A DNA stretch of 54,893 nucleotides from Spirosoma fluviale (GCA_945866095.1 CAMBGA010000004.1:1-54893), one strand, 5' to 3'. Shown: positions 1 to 10,033, counted from the stretch's first letter. Notes: generated by a model not told the origin, from the letters alone. Translations and numbers: made by a program.

Positions 1-10
1 TTACAGGGAC

Positions 11-96
11 GCTTGGGTGGTGGAACTGGTAGACACGCAGGACTTAAAATCCTGTGAGCCGTAACGCTCGTGTGGGTTCGATTCCCATCCCAAGTA
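11..96 (+). tRNA. tRNA-Leu (anticodon TAA)
   Basis: Class II tRNA with long variable arm; acceptor GCTTGGG/CCCAAGT, anticodon loop ACTTAAAAT, T-loop GGTTCGATTCCC. Confidence 0.93.
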
Positions 97-111
97 CGAT
101 TAATCGACTGG

Positions 112-143
112 AGACCTTCAAGCTTGCTTGAGGGTCTTTTTGT
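112..143 (+). terminator. Rho-independent terminator after tRNA-Leu
   Basis: AGACCTTCAAG-CTTG-CTTGAGGGTCT stem followed by TTTTTG. Confidence 0.8.
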
Positions 144-201
144 TTTAAAATTTATCGGCCACAATTATCTTTTACTAAGTCGAGCTAGCAAAGTTCCAAC
201 A

Positions 202-234
202 AGCTTTACTAACTTTTGAAAAGTTAGTAAAGCT
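202..234. repeat. Long perfect inverted repeat (16-bp arms, 1-nt centre)
   Basis: AGCTTTACTAACTTTT-G-AAAAGTTAGTAAAGCT. Confidence 0.9.
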
Positions 235-316
235 AAAGGTAGCCCTGACGAATGCTCGCTTAGCAAGAACGTTTTTTAATTTGCATTTAGTACTTTTGTA
301 ACTGATCATTTTGAAT

Positions 317-1318
317 ATGCAAAAAATAGTCCTCACCATTTGTTCCATAAACTACTTAGCGCAAGCTAAAACCCTTGGTGATTCACTAAAAAAGCACAAT
401 CCAACATACCGATATTTTATAGGTTTGGTAGACCGATTGGATCAATCGGACATTCAAAAAGAACAGTTGCCCCCTTACGAGCTCATCGAATTGCATACCA
501 TAGGCATCGAAGATTTAGATGAGCTCTGTGAAAAATACAATATCACGGAATTAAATACCGCCGTAAAGCCATTTTTCCTAGATCACATTTACAATACCTA
601 TCCTGAAGCTGAAATTGTTCATTATTTTGACCCAGATATTGTGATTTACCAGCCCTTAACTGAGATAGAAAAGGGATTGGAAAATAACAGTTTATTTTTG
701 ACGCCACACACACTAATGGCCTATCCTGACGAGAATGAGCCACAGGAAAGAGGCTTGCTCAATACAGGACTCTATAATTTAGGTTTTATAGGTACCAAAA
801 GATCCGCTACGACAGCTTCATTTTTGGCTTGGTGGAAAGATCGCTTGCAAGACCATTGCTATATTGACTTGGAAAAAGGCATGTTTGTAGACCAATTGTG
901 GGTGAACTTTGCGCCATTATATTATGAGGATGTGTATGTGAGTCGGCATTTGGGATTAAATATGGCCTATTGGAACCTGCATGAACGTGTGATTACCAAT
1001 GACAATGAGCCTTATGAAATTAACCAAAAGTATCCTTTGATTTTCTTTCATTTCTCTGGATACAGCCCTGAAAAACCTACTCAAATTTCCAAATATCAGA
1101 ACCGGTATACCTTTCAGGAAAAAGGCGATGTAGCCTCACTTTTTGATTTTTATGCCCAAGCATTAATCGCGAATGGCCATAATACGTATAAAAAGTTTCC
1201 TTGTTTTTACATCAAACCAGCGCCAATATTACCTCGCAAAAGATTCTTGCGCGTTCGAAAATACCTCAGCATGCCTTTTCGCTGGCTCGTCAATTTAATC
1301 AATACGGTACAATTATAA
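317..1318 (+). CDS. Putative glycosyltransferase (GT-A/GT8-like nucleotide-diphospho-sugar transferase)
   Basis: ORF; MQKIVLTICSINYLAQAKTLGDSLKKHNP... and a DPDIV (DxD-like) motif; ATG at 317 preferred over TTG at 311. Confidence 0.65.
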   Translation: MQKIVLTICSINYLAQAKTLGDSLKKHNPTYRYFIGLVDRLDQSDIQKEQLPPYELIELHTIGIEDLDELCEKYNITELNTAVKPFFLDHIYNTYPEAEIVHYFDPDIVIYQPLTEIEKGLENNSLFLTPHTLMAYPDENEPQERGLLNTGLYNLGFIGTKRSATTASFLAWWKDRLQDHCYIDLEKGMFVDQLWVNFAPLYYEDVYVSRHLGLNMAYWNLHERVITNDNEPYEINQKYPLIFFHFSGYSPEKPTQISKYQNRYTFQEKGDVASLFDFYAQALIANGHNTYKKFPCFYIKPAPILPRKRFLRVRKYLSMPFRWLVNLINTVQL

Positions 1319-2947
1319 AATTGAAAACTCAACCCGCCGATTGGCCTGTCGACCTTCCTCCGTTTCATTCGTAGCAATAGGTTTCAGTGAACCATATCCT
1401 TTGGCTTGAATACGATTTGAGACCACACCAGCAGCCAATAAATAATTTTTAACCGCATCTGCTCTCGCTTGGGACAACTTCTCGTTAATAGCATCCGTTC
1501 CCGTATTATCCGTATGACCCGAAATTTCAATGCGTAGATCCGCATTTTCTTTCATCACGTCAACCAAGCGTTTTAATTCAGGATCCGATTCAGGCGTTAA
1601 AGTTGCTTTGCCAAGTTCAAAAAACAAATTATTGATGGTCATTTTAGCTCCTTTGGCGATGGCAGCCATGACTAAATCCTTTTCGTCTAATTCCAAATAT
1701 CGCCCTCTTAATTTACTCAAATCCAAGTTGATTGAACTCGGCAAAAACCCGTTGGCCTTCGCCGTGATCCCATAATTTATCCCATAGGGAAGCACTAATT
1801 TATAAAGGCCGGTCGATGGGTCCGGTTTTGCCGTTCCTAATAATTGGCCCGTTTTTAAATCCTCATACGTAATTTCTGCCCCCTCAGGCACCACATTTAA
1901 CGTTTTATTTAATACCTTTCCTGAGACTAAAACAACCGCCTCAGACGTTTCACTCGACCCAATTCGTGGACTTGACTTGACTTCTTGTTGGGCCAATACT
2001 GGTGCCTCCACCTTCTTCACCTTCTTCGGTTCAGCGGGAATTTCGTGTTCCTTTTCCACCGGTATTCGAAAAATATCTTTCTTCCCCATTGAATTTTTGC
2101 TTGACAAAAAATACGCAAAATCCCCTTTGGCAGATAAACTGTAATAGGCATCATACTCCTCTGAGTTTATCGGCGCCCCCACATTGACGGGTTTGCGCCA
2201 AGAAGTCCAAGACTCATCCAAGCGTTTTGAGACATAAATATCTTGGCTTCCAGATCCTCCCGTTCGATCGGAAGAAAAATACAAGGTCTTTCCATCCGCA
2301 GCTAAAAAAGGAGTCGTTTCTGAAAATTCGGTATTGATTGTTGGTCCCAAATTCTCTGGTTTCGACCAATACCCATTCCTCAAAAAACTCACATACATGT
2401 CGTCGCGATCACTATTTTTCTTCTCGGAAAATGCTAGCAAAAGCGCCTTCCCATCCATGCTCAAATAGCCATATTCATTTTTTCCTCGGCTTAGTTTTTC
2501 ATAAGAAGGGATATTGATTTTTTCGGGGATAGACCAACCCGAAATCAATTTTTTGGCGATAGAAAAACCGCGTGTCTCATAGTTTCCTTGCACATAAGCA
2601 CCCTTCAAAAGAATGGTTTGCCCATCAGGCGATATCGATAAAATCGTATTGTATTGATCGCGATTCAATGCATCGGGCATTCTAAAAGCAGTACTCCAAA
2701 CGCCGTTCACATTTTCTGAATACCAAATGTCTTGTGATCCCTTGACTGTTTCAGATCCCTGAGAGCCATATTTATTGGAGGGATGGTTTTTTCTGCCAAA
2801 ATATAAGGTCTTGCCGTCTGGTGCCATGACGGGATTTAATTCGGAAAATTCACTGTTGACCGCCGACCCTAAATTCTCGGGTTGCTTTTGGCCAACAGCC
2901 ATTTGCGTAAATAAAATACCCATAAATAGCATTAAAAACCTCCTCAT
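1313..2947 (-). CDS. OmpA family protein with N-terminal WD40-like/PD40 beta-propeller repeats
   Basis: Signal peptide; repeats such as SPDGQTILLKG and AADGKTLYFSSDR; C-terminal OmpA domain (IEISGHTDNTGTDAINEKLSQARADAVKNYL). Confidence 0.88.
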   Translation of the reverse strand: MRRFLMLFMGILFTQMAVGQKQPENLGSAVNSEFSELNPVMAPDGKTLYFGRKNHPSNKYGSQGSETVKGSQDIWYSENVNGVWSTAFRMPDALNRDQYNTILSISPDGQTILLKGAYVQGNYETRGFSIAKKLISGWSIPEKINIPSYEKLSRGKNEYGYLSMDGKALLLAFSEKKNSDRDDMYVSFLRNGYWSKPENLGPTINTEFSETTPFLAADGKTLYFSSDRTGGSGSQDIYVSKRLDESWTSWRKPVNVGAPINSEEYDAYYSLSAKGDFAYFLSSKNSMGKKDIFRIPVEKEHEIPAEPKKVKKVEAPVLAQQEVKSSPRIGSSETSEAVVLVSGKVLNKTLNVVPEGAEITYEDLKTGQLLGTAKPDPSTGLYKLVLPYGINYGITAKANGFLPSSINLDLSKLRGRYLELDEKDLVMAAIAKGAKMTINNLFFELGKATLTPESDPELKRLVDVMKENADLRIEISGHTDNTGTDAINEKLSQARADAVKNYLLAAGVVSNRIQAKGYGSLKPIATNETEEGRQANRRVEFSIL

Positions 2948-3540
2948 TAAACTTCTTTTTTACCGCGATAAATCCATTTTTTTTCCATTTTTTCGGGTTC
3001 ATAATTCATCAGATAAGTGACCAATTCTACTGGGTTAGTCTCTATATGAAGCGCCGATAAATTGCGTTCCTTCAAAAATCCTTCTTGGACCATATGGTCG
3101 ATATGCTTGATCAAATGATCGTAATAATGAGCTGTATTTAAAATGGTCACAGGCATTTGATGCAAATCCAATTGCTTCCATGTCAACATCTCAAAAAGCT
3201 CATCCAGCGTCCCAAATCCACCCGGCAGCGCAATAACGGCATCCGCCATTTCAGCCATCATCTCCTTGCGCTCATGCATCGACTGCGTCACATGGCAAGT
3301 CTGAATCCCCAAATGTTTCACTTCCCAAGGTTCCATAAATGAAGGAATTACTCCGATTAATTCACCACCAATGCGTAAATATTCATCCGCCAACACGCCC
3401 ATTAAGCCCACACTTCCAGCGCCGAAAATAATCTTACAATCATGTTCTTTTAGGGAACGAACAAGCTTAATCGCCTCTTGTTCGTAAACGACATTATGCC
3501 CCTTCGACGAACCACAATAAATCAAAATATTTTTAGACAT
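2947..3540 (-). CDS. LOG family protein (TIGR00730 Rossmann fold; putative cytokinin riboside 5'-monophosphate phosphoribohydrolase)
   Basis: Motifs PGGFGTLDELFEMLTWKQL and IYCGSSKGHN. Confidence 0.9.
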   Translation of the reverse strand: MSKNILIYCGSSKGHNVVYEQEAIKLVRSLKEHDCKIIFGAGSVGLMGVLADEYLRIGGELIGVIPSFMEPWEVKHLGIQTCHVTQSMHERKEMMAEMADAVIALPGGFGTLDELFEMLTWKQLDLHQMPVTILNTAHYYDHLIKHIDHMVQEGFLKERNLSALHIETNPVELVTYLMNYEPEKMEKKWIYRGKKEV

Positions 3541-4423
3541 AGGTCAATTTTTTTATAGCCTCCGCGAAGCTCGTAAACTTAAACGTAAATGATAACTCTT
3601 TTTGTATTTTTTGACTCGAAACAAAATTCCCTCCCGTCACCAAGCCTGCCAATTCTCCTAAAATAATTTTTAAAAACCAAGTGGGTATCGCCGGAAAAAT
3701 CAAGGGTCTTTTTAATTTTTTTGCAATTATTTTAATCATATCTCCATGTCTAATGGGCTCTGGTGCCACCGCATTGTACACGCCAGAAGCAGAAGAATTA
3801 ATCAAAGATTGATGAAAAATTTCCACCAAATCATCAATATGAATCCAAGATTGCCACTGCTTGCCCGTTCCTAAAATAGCTCCTATAAACCAATAAACGG
3901 GTCGAGCCAATACTCGGAAAATTCCGCCTTGGCCAGACATGACAAGGCCGGTTCTCAACTTCACCACTCGGATTCCTTGGTCTGTAAAAGGATCCACACT
4001 TTTCTCCCATTCTTGAGTACATTCGGCGACAAAATCCTTCCCTGGATTCGATACTTCAGTGCAATTTGTTTCCCCCGTATCCGAACCATAATACCCAATT
4101 CCTGAAGCGGAAACCACCGTTTTTACTTGATGGTTGTTGTTCACTAATGTGTCAACTAACAATCGTGCACTTTCAACTCTTGAGTCCACAATTTCTTTTT
4201 TACGCGCGACGGACCAACGTTTTTCCGCAATTCCAGCGCCAGCTAAATGTACAATGGCATCTATATTTTGCAAGGCCAAAGGATCCATATAATGTTCCTT
4301 TACATTCCATGTAAAATCACCTCCCGATCGAGATAAAATAGCCACGGTGTGACCTTCGGAGGCCAACTTTTCAGTCAATGCCCTTCCGATTAAACCCGTC
4401 CCACCCGTGATTAAAATATGCAT
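3533..4423 (-). CDS. TIGR01777 family NAD(P)-dependent epimerase (SDR39U1-like)
   Basis: MHILITGGTGLIGRALTEKL...; RTGLVMSGQGG; WIHIDDLVEIF. Confidence 0.9.
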   Translation of the reverse strand: MHILITGGTGLIGRALTEKLASEGHTVAILSRSGGDFTWNVKEHYMDPLALQNIDAIVHLAGAGIAEKRWSVARKKEIVDSRVESARLLVDTLVNNNHQVKTVVSASGIGYYGSDTGETNCTEVSNPGKDFVAECTQEWEKSVDPFTDQGIRVVKLRTGLVMSGQGGIFRVLARPVYWFIGAILGTGKQWQSWIHIDDLVEIFHQSLINSSASGVYNAVAPEPIRHGDMIKIIAKKLKRPLIFPAIPTWFLKIILGELAGLVTGGNFVSSQKIQKELSFTFKFTSFAEAIKKLTYV

Positions 4424-7400
4424 CAATTACCTTTTTTAATCGCTTTGTAAATGACCTCATTAATTCCGGTGCGAATATTAGCATCTGAAATCTTGCTATT
4501 ATTCCGAGTAGGATACACGCGATTAGAGAGAAATACATAGACTAAATCATGCTCCGGATCGATCCAAGTATAAGTTCCTGTAAAACCAGAATGACCAAAA
4601 CTGGATGTGCTCGCAGATGCGGCCGCCGAAATTCCAGGTTTTTTCCGATCGACCTTATCAAAACCAACTCCACGCCTTGAATTTTCTTCCATTGAAAAAG
4701 GATAATTCGTCCATTGCTTTACGGTCGATTCTTGAATATATTGTTGGCCCCCGAAGAAACCCTTTTGCAAATACATTTGCATCAATTTCGCTAAATCATT
4801 GGCATTACCAAACAAGCCCGCATGTCCAGAAATCCCATCCAAAAGTGCCGCACCCTCATCATGAACTTTCCCGCGAATCAACGTTTTTCTAAATAAGGAA
4901 TCGTACTCAGTAGGAACTATTCTAGCCAAGGGAAAATATTTTTCCGCTTGATAGACTAAGGTTGACGCTCCCAAAGGCCTATAAAAAGTATTTCCCAAGT
5001 ATTCAGTCCACGAATTCCCTGTAATTTTTGGGGCCATTTGTGGCAATAAATAATAAGACAAATCCGAATACACATATTCTTTTTTCTCCCGCAAAGGTGA
5101 GCTTTTTATGGCCTCGAAAATTTGATTGGAAATCGATCTATGCGCCCATAAATTAGGAGCTACCTGAACTGGGTACTCGTCCGATTGTGCATAAGAAAGC
5201 GTGAATGGCTTCCAACGGGTCACCTCTGTTTTTATGTCCACACAGGTGGCCCATAAATCTTTCTTTTGGCGAATAATTTTCTTAACTCGTTCTTCGCCCG
5301 CAGACTTGGTAAAATACTTTTCGACAAAAGAGTATTTCAACTCGTCTTTGGCATACATTTCGTTGAACTTCTTGCTGTGCACAATCATGTCGGTGCTGTC
5401 AATATAATCTTGCCAAAAAGGAATCCAGGCCTTTAATTTTGCTTGATGTGTCAAGATATCCTCATACTTCAAATCCTTTTTATTGCTGTTCGCCAGTGCC
5501 GGAATGAATTCACCCATGGTATTCTGAACCGAAAATTTTCCTTGATCTTGCCAATGCATCAAAGCCGGTACTGAGGTAGAAATCTTGGTAATCGACGCCA
5601 AATCAAAAATATCTGATTTTTTTAGTGGCTCATTAGTTTCATAAATTTGACTTCCATACGCTTTATGATAGATGACTTTTCCTTCCTTGGCTATCAGCAC
5701 CACTGCTCCGGGAGTCCCTTTAATTTGAATGGCTAAATTGGCCAACGAGTCAACTTGTTGAGCTAAATAGCTTCCTTGTATTCCAACTGCTTCGGGCAAT
5801 ACATTATATTGCAATCTGGCCAAAGTAGGAGTCACAAGTCCTAAGCCAAAAGGATAATCTTTCGAGGCGCTTACCGGCATTTTTCCCTCCGCGGCAATGC
5901 CACCAAAAATCACCTCCGCCGCAGCTTCTTGTTGGGCTATCCCATCCTGATAAGTCATTATCAACGCTGAAGCACGATTTATATTTTCAAATTGGGTCAA
6001 TGTAAATGGATTGGCAAAATGCGTGACAATGGATTTTGATGTAGAAAAGCGCTTAACCAAAGCTTGAATAGATGCTTTGATGGCATAATTATTAACAGGC
6101 CGATAGGAGATTCCATGAATGCCCACAAGCACCGTATTATATTTTTCCAATTCCTTTTCTACCCTTAAAATAGTCGAATCAGCACTTAATTCATCTAAAT
6201 AAAAATGAGGCATTTCAACGTAATTTTCGGCCATTTTTTGAAATTCCGTGGGGAAAACAGCACCATAATTAGCCTTGCCGATGGCCAAAGTCGCAATCTT
6301 TAATGTATCCAAGCGCCTTAGCGGAAGAATGCTTTCACTGTTCTTTAAAATAGTAATTGATTTTTCTGCTAATTGCCTCTTCAAAACCTCTGATTGGATC
6401 GGATTTAAATCTTTGATCAAGTCGTTCATTTGTATCGCTTGATAGCGGTCTAATCCTGCCCATGCTTTGGCATTTAATATACGCTTGACTCTTTTGTCAA
6501 GGTCTTCAATTGAGATTTCATTTTTCTCTAATGCCGATTTGATTGCATTAAATGCAGCGGGAACATCCACAAACGTTTCTAAAATATCATTGCCGGCCAA
6601 GAGTGCTTTTACATTAGCCGTTCCTTCGGGAAACATTTTAGTGGCGCCCTTCATGTCCATCGCATCTGTAAAAACCAATCCGTCAAATTTCATTTCATCT
6701 CGCAAAAGTCCCGTGACAATCGGCTTAGACATGGTACTCGCTAAAGACGCCGTCGAGTCGAGCGAGGGAATGCTCAAATGCCCCACCATAATTCCTTGAA
6801 GGCCCTTTGAAATCAATTCTTTATAAGGAAAAAGCTCCAAGCTATCCAAGCGATTTCGCGTATGCTGAAGCACAGGGATGTCGTAATGCGAATCCACGCC
6901 TGTGTCTCCATGTCCTGGAAAGTGTTTCGCCGAGGTGATGATTCCCCCCTTTTGTAATCCACGCATGTAGGCTAACGCCTTTTGGGTAACTAAATCACGA
7001 TTTTCGCCAAATGATCTGAAGTTGATCACAGGATTTGCCGGATTATTATTGACATCCACCACAGGTGCATAATTGATATGCACGCCTATCCTTTTACATT
7101 GTTGGGCTATTTGGAACCCCATCTTCTCGATGAGCGCATCATTCCCCTGCATCGCGCCTAGGGTCATTTGATAAGGAAACCGAACCGTGGAATCTAATCG
7201 CATATTCAGGCCCCACTCTAGGTCCATGCCAATAAAAAGAGGAACTTTTGATCGCTTTTGAAGCTCATTGACCAATCGGGCCTGAACCGTAGGGTATCCT
7301 GCAAATAGCACAAATCCTCCCACGTGATAATCCCTAATGATCGAAAACAAACGAGTCGTATCGTACACTGGATTTGAATTTCCGCGTGGCATTAATACTT

Positions 7401-7536
7401 GGCCTATTTTTTGATCGATGCTCAAGGTAGCAAAAACGGAATCTACCCATTTTTGTTGGGCATGAGGAAATAAATTAGTCTGGCCTTTTGCTGAAATACT
7501 TAAAAATAAAATACTGAATATGAGAATACGTTTCAT
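4423..7536 (-). CDS. Glycoside hydrolase family 3 (NagZ-like) fused to a serine hydrolase/beta-lactamase domain
   Basis: NagZ signature KHFPGHGDTGVDSHYDIP in the N-terminal half; serine hydrolase SITK and HSGFTGT motifs in the C-terminal half; signal peptide. Confidence 0.9.
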   Translation of the reverse strand: MKRILIFSILFLSISAKGQTNLFPHAQQKWVDSVFATLSIDQKIGQVLMPRGNSNPVYDTTRLFSIIRDYHVGGFVLFAGYPTVQARLVNELQKRSKVPLFIGMDLEWGLNMRLDSTVRFPYQMTLGAMQGNDALIEKMGFQIAQQCKRIGVHINYAPVVDVNNNPANPVINFRSFGENRDLVTQKALAYMRGLQKGGIITSAKHFPGHGDTGVDSHYDIPVLQHTRNRLDSLELFPYKELISKGLQGIMVGHLSIPSLDSTASLASTMSKPIVTGLLRDEMKFDGLVFTDAMDMKGATKMFPEGTANVKALLAGNDILETFVDVPAAFNAIKSALEKNEISIEDLDKRVKRILNAKAWAGLDRYQAIQMNDLIKDLNPIQSEVLKRQLAEKSITILKNSESILPLRRLDTLKIATLAIGKANYGAVFPTEFQKMAENYVEMPHFYLDELSADSTILRVEKELEKYNTVLVGIHGISYRPVNNYAIKASIQALVKRFSTSKSIVTHFANPFTLTQFENINRASALIMTYQDGIAQQEAAAEVIFGGIAAEGKMPVSASKDYPFGLGLVTPTLARLQYNVLPEAVGIQGSYLAQQVDSLANLAIQIKGTPGAVVLIAKEGKVIYHKAYGSQIYETNEPLKKSDIFDLASITKISTSVPALMHWQDQGKFSVQNTMGEFIPALANSNKKDLKYEDILTHQAKLKAWIPFWQDYIDSTDMIVHSKKFNEMYAKDELKYSFVEKYFTKSAGEERVKKIIRQKKDLWATCVDIKTEVTRWKPFTLSYAQSDEYPVQVAPNLWAHRSISNQIFEAIKSSPLREKKEYVYSDLSYYLLPQMAPKITGNSWTEYLGNTFYRPLGASTLVYQAEKYFPLARIVPTEYDSLFRKTLIRGKVHDEGAALLDGISGHAGLFGNANDLAKLMQMYLQKGFFGGQQYIQESTVKQWTNYPFSMEENSRRGVGFDKVDRKKPGISAAASASTSSFGHSGFTGTYTWIDPEHDLVYVFLSNRVYPTRNNSKISDANIRTGINEVIYKAIKKGN

Positions 7537-7656
7537 GTAAAAAATATCAAATTTTGTTTGGGCAAAATAATGTGTGAAAATACGGGAAATGCCTGAATCT
7601 TTGAGGATTTACGATTGATTTTTTCAATGTAATTTTCAATCCCGAAAAAGGAATCG

Positions 7657-7664
7657 TAATTTTG
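7657..7664 (+). promoter_or_regulatory. Bacteroidota -7 element (TAATTTTG) upstream of tpiA
   Basis: Matches TAnnTTTG 22 nt before the start codon; -33 TTG not clear. Confidence 0.45.
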
Positions 7665-7686
7665 CGAACAATTAAAAAATGAAAAC

Positions 7687-8448
7687 ATGAGAAAAAAGAT
7701 CGTAGCAGGAAACTGGAAGATGAATAAAACCGCTGCAGAAGCAATCGCTTTGGCGAATGAGGTGGCCCAATTAGTTAAAGCGGAGGTCGCTGCAGACGTT
7801 CAGGTCATTATGGCCCCTCCCTCTTTATTTATTTCTGAAGTAAATAAAGCGGTTTCGGGCATATCTAATTTAGCCGTTTCCGCTCAAAATTGCCACGAAA
7901 AATCATCCGGTGCTTATACGGGAGAAATTTCTGCTAACATGTTAGCTTCTTCAGGCATTTCTTATGTTATTTTAGGGCACTCAGAGCGCCGACAATATTT
8001 TGCGGAATCAAATACCCAACTAGCCGCCAAAGTAGACGCAGCCTTAGCCGCTGGCTTAACTCCTATTTTTTGCTGTGGTGAAAGTTTAGACCTTCGTGAA
8101 GGGGGAGAATTTTTAGCCTATGTAGCCCAACAATTAACCGAAAGTTTATTCCATTTATCGGCTGAAGATTTTGCTAAAGTAGTGATTGCCTACGAACCCA
8201 TTTGGGCAATAGGTACAGGCCTAACAGCTTCTTCAGACCAAGCACAAGAAATGCATGCGTATTTACGTGGACATTTGGCCACAAAATATGGCCAAAATGC
8301 TGCTGACGATTGCTCTATTTTATATGGTGGAAGTTGCAATGCAAAAAACGCTCAAGAATTATTCGCCTGTGCGGATGTGGACGGAGGATTGATCGGTGGT
8401 GCTTCTTTAGTTGCGGCGGACTTTATTACCATAGCCACTTCGTTTTAA
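7687..8448 (+). CDS. tpiA: Triosephosphate isomerase
   Basis: MRKKIVAGNWKMNK; GHSERRQYF; AYEPIWAIGTG; YGGSCNAKN. Confidence 0.97.
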   Translation: MRKKIVAGNWKMNKTAAEAIALANEVAQLVKAEVAADVQVIMAPPSLFISEVNKAVSGISNLAVSAQNCHEKSSGAYTGEISANMLASSGISYVILGHSERRQYFAESNTQLAAKVDAALAAGLTPIFCCGESLDLREGGEFLAYVAQQLTESLFHLSAEDFAKVVIAYEPIWAIGTGLTASSDQAQEMHAYLRGHLATKYGQNAADDCSILYGGSCNAKNAQELFACADVDGGLIGGASLVAADFITIATSF

Positions 8449-8461
8449 TCTAAGAAATAAA

Positions 8462-8502
8462 AAAAACAGCTATAAAAACGAAATTTTTATGGCTGTTTTC
8501 TA
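8462..8502. terminator. Probable bidirectional terminator between convergent tpiA and the NifU-like gene
   Basis: AAAACAGCTATAAAAA-cgaaa-TTTTTATGGCTGTTTT stem with flanking A/T tracts. Confidence 0.75.
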
Positions 8503-8515
8503 TTTTGGGGAGGTC

Positions 8516-9109
8516 TTAAGCTCCCTCTGCCACCACTTCCTTTACCTCAGGAATCATTCGCGTCATTAATGTTTCAATACCGGCTTTCAGGGTCATTTGG
8601 GACGAAGGACAACCAGAGCAAGATCCCTGTAACAAGACTTTTACCTGGCCTGTTTCCTCATCAAAAGAGTGAAATGAAATCGCTCCCCCATCAGATTCCA
8701 CCGCTGGTCGCACATATTGTTCTAATACGCTTTTTATTTTTCCAATAATCTCCGTATCCGAGTCATCAGAAGTACCATCGGCGGCAGATTCAGGCAATGA
8801 AAATACCGGCTTTTTCTCTTCAAAATACTTTTTCAAGTACTGCTTAATGCCAAATAATTCATCTTCCCACAAAGTCGCCTCCCCTTTGGTGACCGTAATA
8901 AAATTGCTCGTAATAAAAACCCGACGAACAAATTCAAATCCAAAAAGAGCTACGGCCAAAGGAGATGATTTCTCTTTGGTCAAGCCATCAGCTGGTTGTG
9001 AATAATCAAACGAAAGTCCTTCTGGCAATAATTCCACATTGAACACAAATTTCATGGAATGTGGATTGGGGGTAGACTCAGTATAAATATGTATTTGTGG
9101 CGTTTCCAT
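8516..9109 (-). CDS. NifU family protein (N-terminal Nfu domain plus C-terminal NifU Fe-S scaffold domain)
   Basis: TESTPNPHSMKFVFN; GAISFHSFDEETGQVKVLLQGSCSGCPSSQMTLKAGIE. Confidence 0.92.
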   Translation of the reverse strand: METPQIHIYTESTPNPHSMKFVFNVELLPEGLSFDYSQPADGLTKEKSSPLAVALFGFEFVRRVFITSNFITVTKGEATLWEDELFGIKQYLKKYFEEKKPVFSLPESAADGTSDDSDTEIIGKIKSVLEQYVRPAVESDGGAISFHSFDEETGQVKVLLQGSCSGCPSSQMTLKAGIETLMTRMIPEVKEVVAEGA

Positions 9110-9170
9110 AATTTATTTTTAAAATTAATAACAAAGGTAACTCCAATATTGTTGCCGTAAAACAAAAAAA

Positions 9171-9190
9171 CCTAGCATTTTCATGCTAGG
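9171..9190 (-). terminator. Terminator hairpin after rpmA
   Basis: CCTAGCAT-tttc-ATGCTAGG; an A-run on the + strand gives a T-run for minus-strand transcripts. Confidence 0.75.
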
Positions 9191-9213
9191 TCCTTAATAA
9201 TCTATTGAATGAA

Positions 9214-9609
9214 TTACTCAGCAGCTACAGCCTTTTTTGCTGGAGCTTTCTTAGCTTTTGGAACCGCCTCAACAGCCACTTCTTCCGCTATAACTTCCGC
9301 TCCTGGAGCAGGAGCCGCTTTCTTAACTGGCGCTTTTGCCACAGGTGAAGCAGCTACCGCTGGCAACACATGCACAAATGAACGACCTTTAAATCCTTTT
9401 TTGAATGCCACAACACCATCTGACAAAGCAAATAATGTGTGATCCTTTCCTAATCCAACATTTTCTCCTGGATTGTGAGCTGTACCTCTTTGACGTACAA
9501 TAATATTTCCTGCAATAACTGCTTGGCCTCCAAACAACTTAACGCCTAATCGTTTACTATGTGATTCGCGCCCGTTTTTGGATGATCCGGCGCCTTTCTT
9601 ATGTGCCAT
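9214..9609 (-). CDS. rpmA: 50S ribosomal protein L27 with extended Ala/Lys/Pro-rich C-terminus
   Basis: [43 protein letters not shown]. Confidence 0.97.
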   Translation of the reverse strand: MAHKKGAGSSKNGRESHSKRLGVKLFGGQAVIAGNIIVRQRGTAHNPGENVGLGKDHTLFALSDGVVAFKKGFKGRSFVHVLPAVAASPVAKAPVKKAAPAPGAEVIAEEVAVEAVPKAKKAPAKKAVAAE

Positions 9610-9649
9610 TTTTTTATAAATTTATGCGTTTAAAACGCTAATTGTAGAC

Positions 9650-9964
9650 TTATTTTAAAGTAATTGACTCAATTAAAACTTTGGTCAAGTTTTGACGGTG
9701 ACCATTCATTTTTTGATAACTCTTTCTACGTTTCTTTTTGAAGACCAAAACTTTTTCTCCACGAACGTGTGCAACAATTTTTCCTGTGATTTTGGCTCCC
9801 GCTACTATGGGTGCTCCTACGGTCACATCTCCGCCTTTATCAACAAGTAATACCTTGTCGAAAACCAGTGCAGCGCCTTCCTCGCCCGCCAAACGGTGGG
9901 TATATACGGTCCGGTCTTTTTCTACTTTAAACTGCTGCCCGGCAATTTCTACGATTGCGTACAT
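9650..9964 (-). CDS. rplU: 50S ribosomal protein L21
   Basis: MYAIVEIAGQQFKVEKD...VFKKKRRKSYQKMNGHRQ. Confidence 0.97.
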   Translation of the reverse strand: MYAIVEIAGQQFKVEKDRTVYTHRLAGEEGAALVFDKVLLVDKGGDVTVGAPIVAGAKITGKIVAHVRGEKVLVFKKKRRKSYQKMNGHRQNLTKVLIESITLK

Positions 9965-10033
9965 TATATTATGTATTTAAGTGAATCCCACGAGGCCAGG
10001 TCTTTACCTTTAAAAGCCCTTTAAATGGGGGTG

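Noticed and set aside
1530-1775. Plus-strand ORFs inside the OmpA gene (also 2002..2187 and 2775..3020)
   Set aside because: Antisense to a well-supported CDS, with no recognisable protein features.
9209-9442. Plus-strand 77-aa Ala/Thr-rich ORF
   Set aside because: Antisense shadow of the rpmA low-complexity tail.
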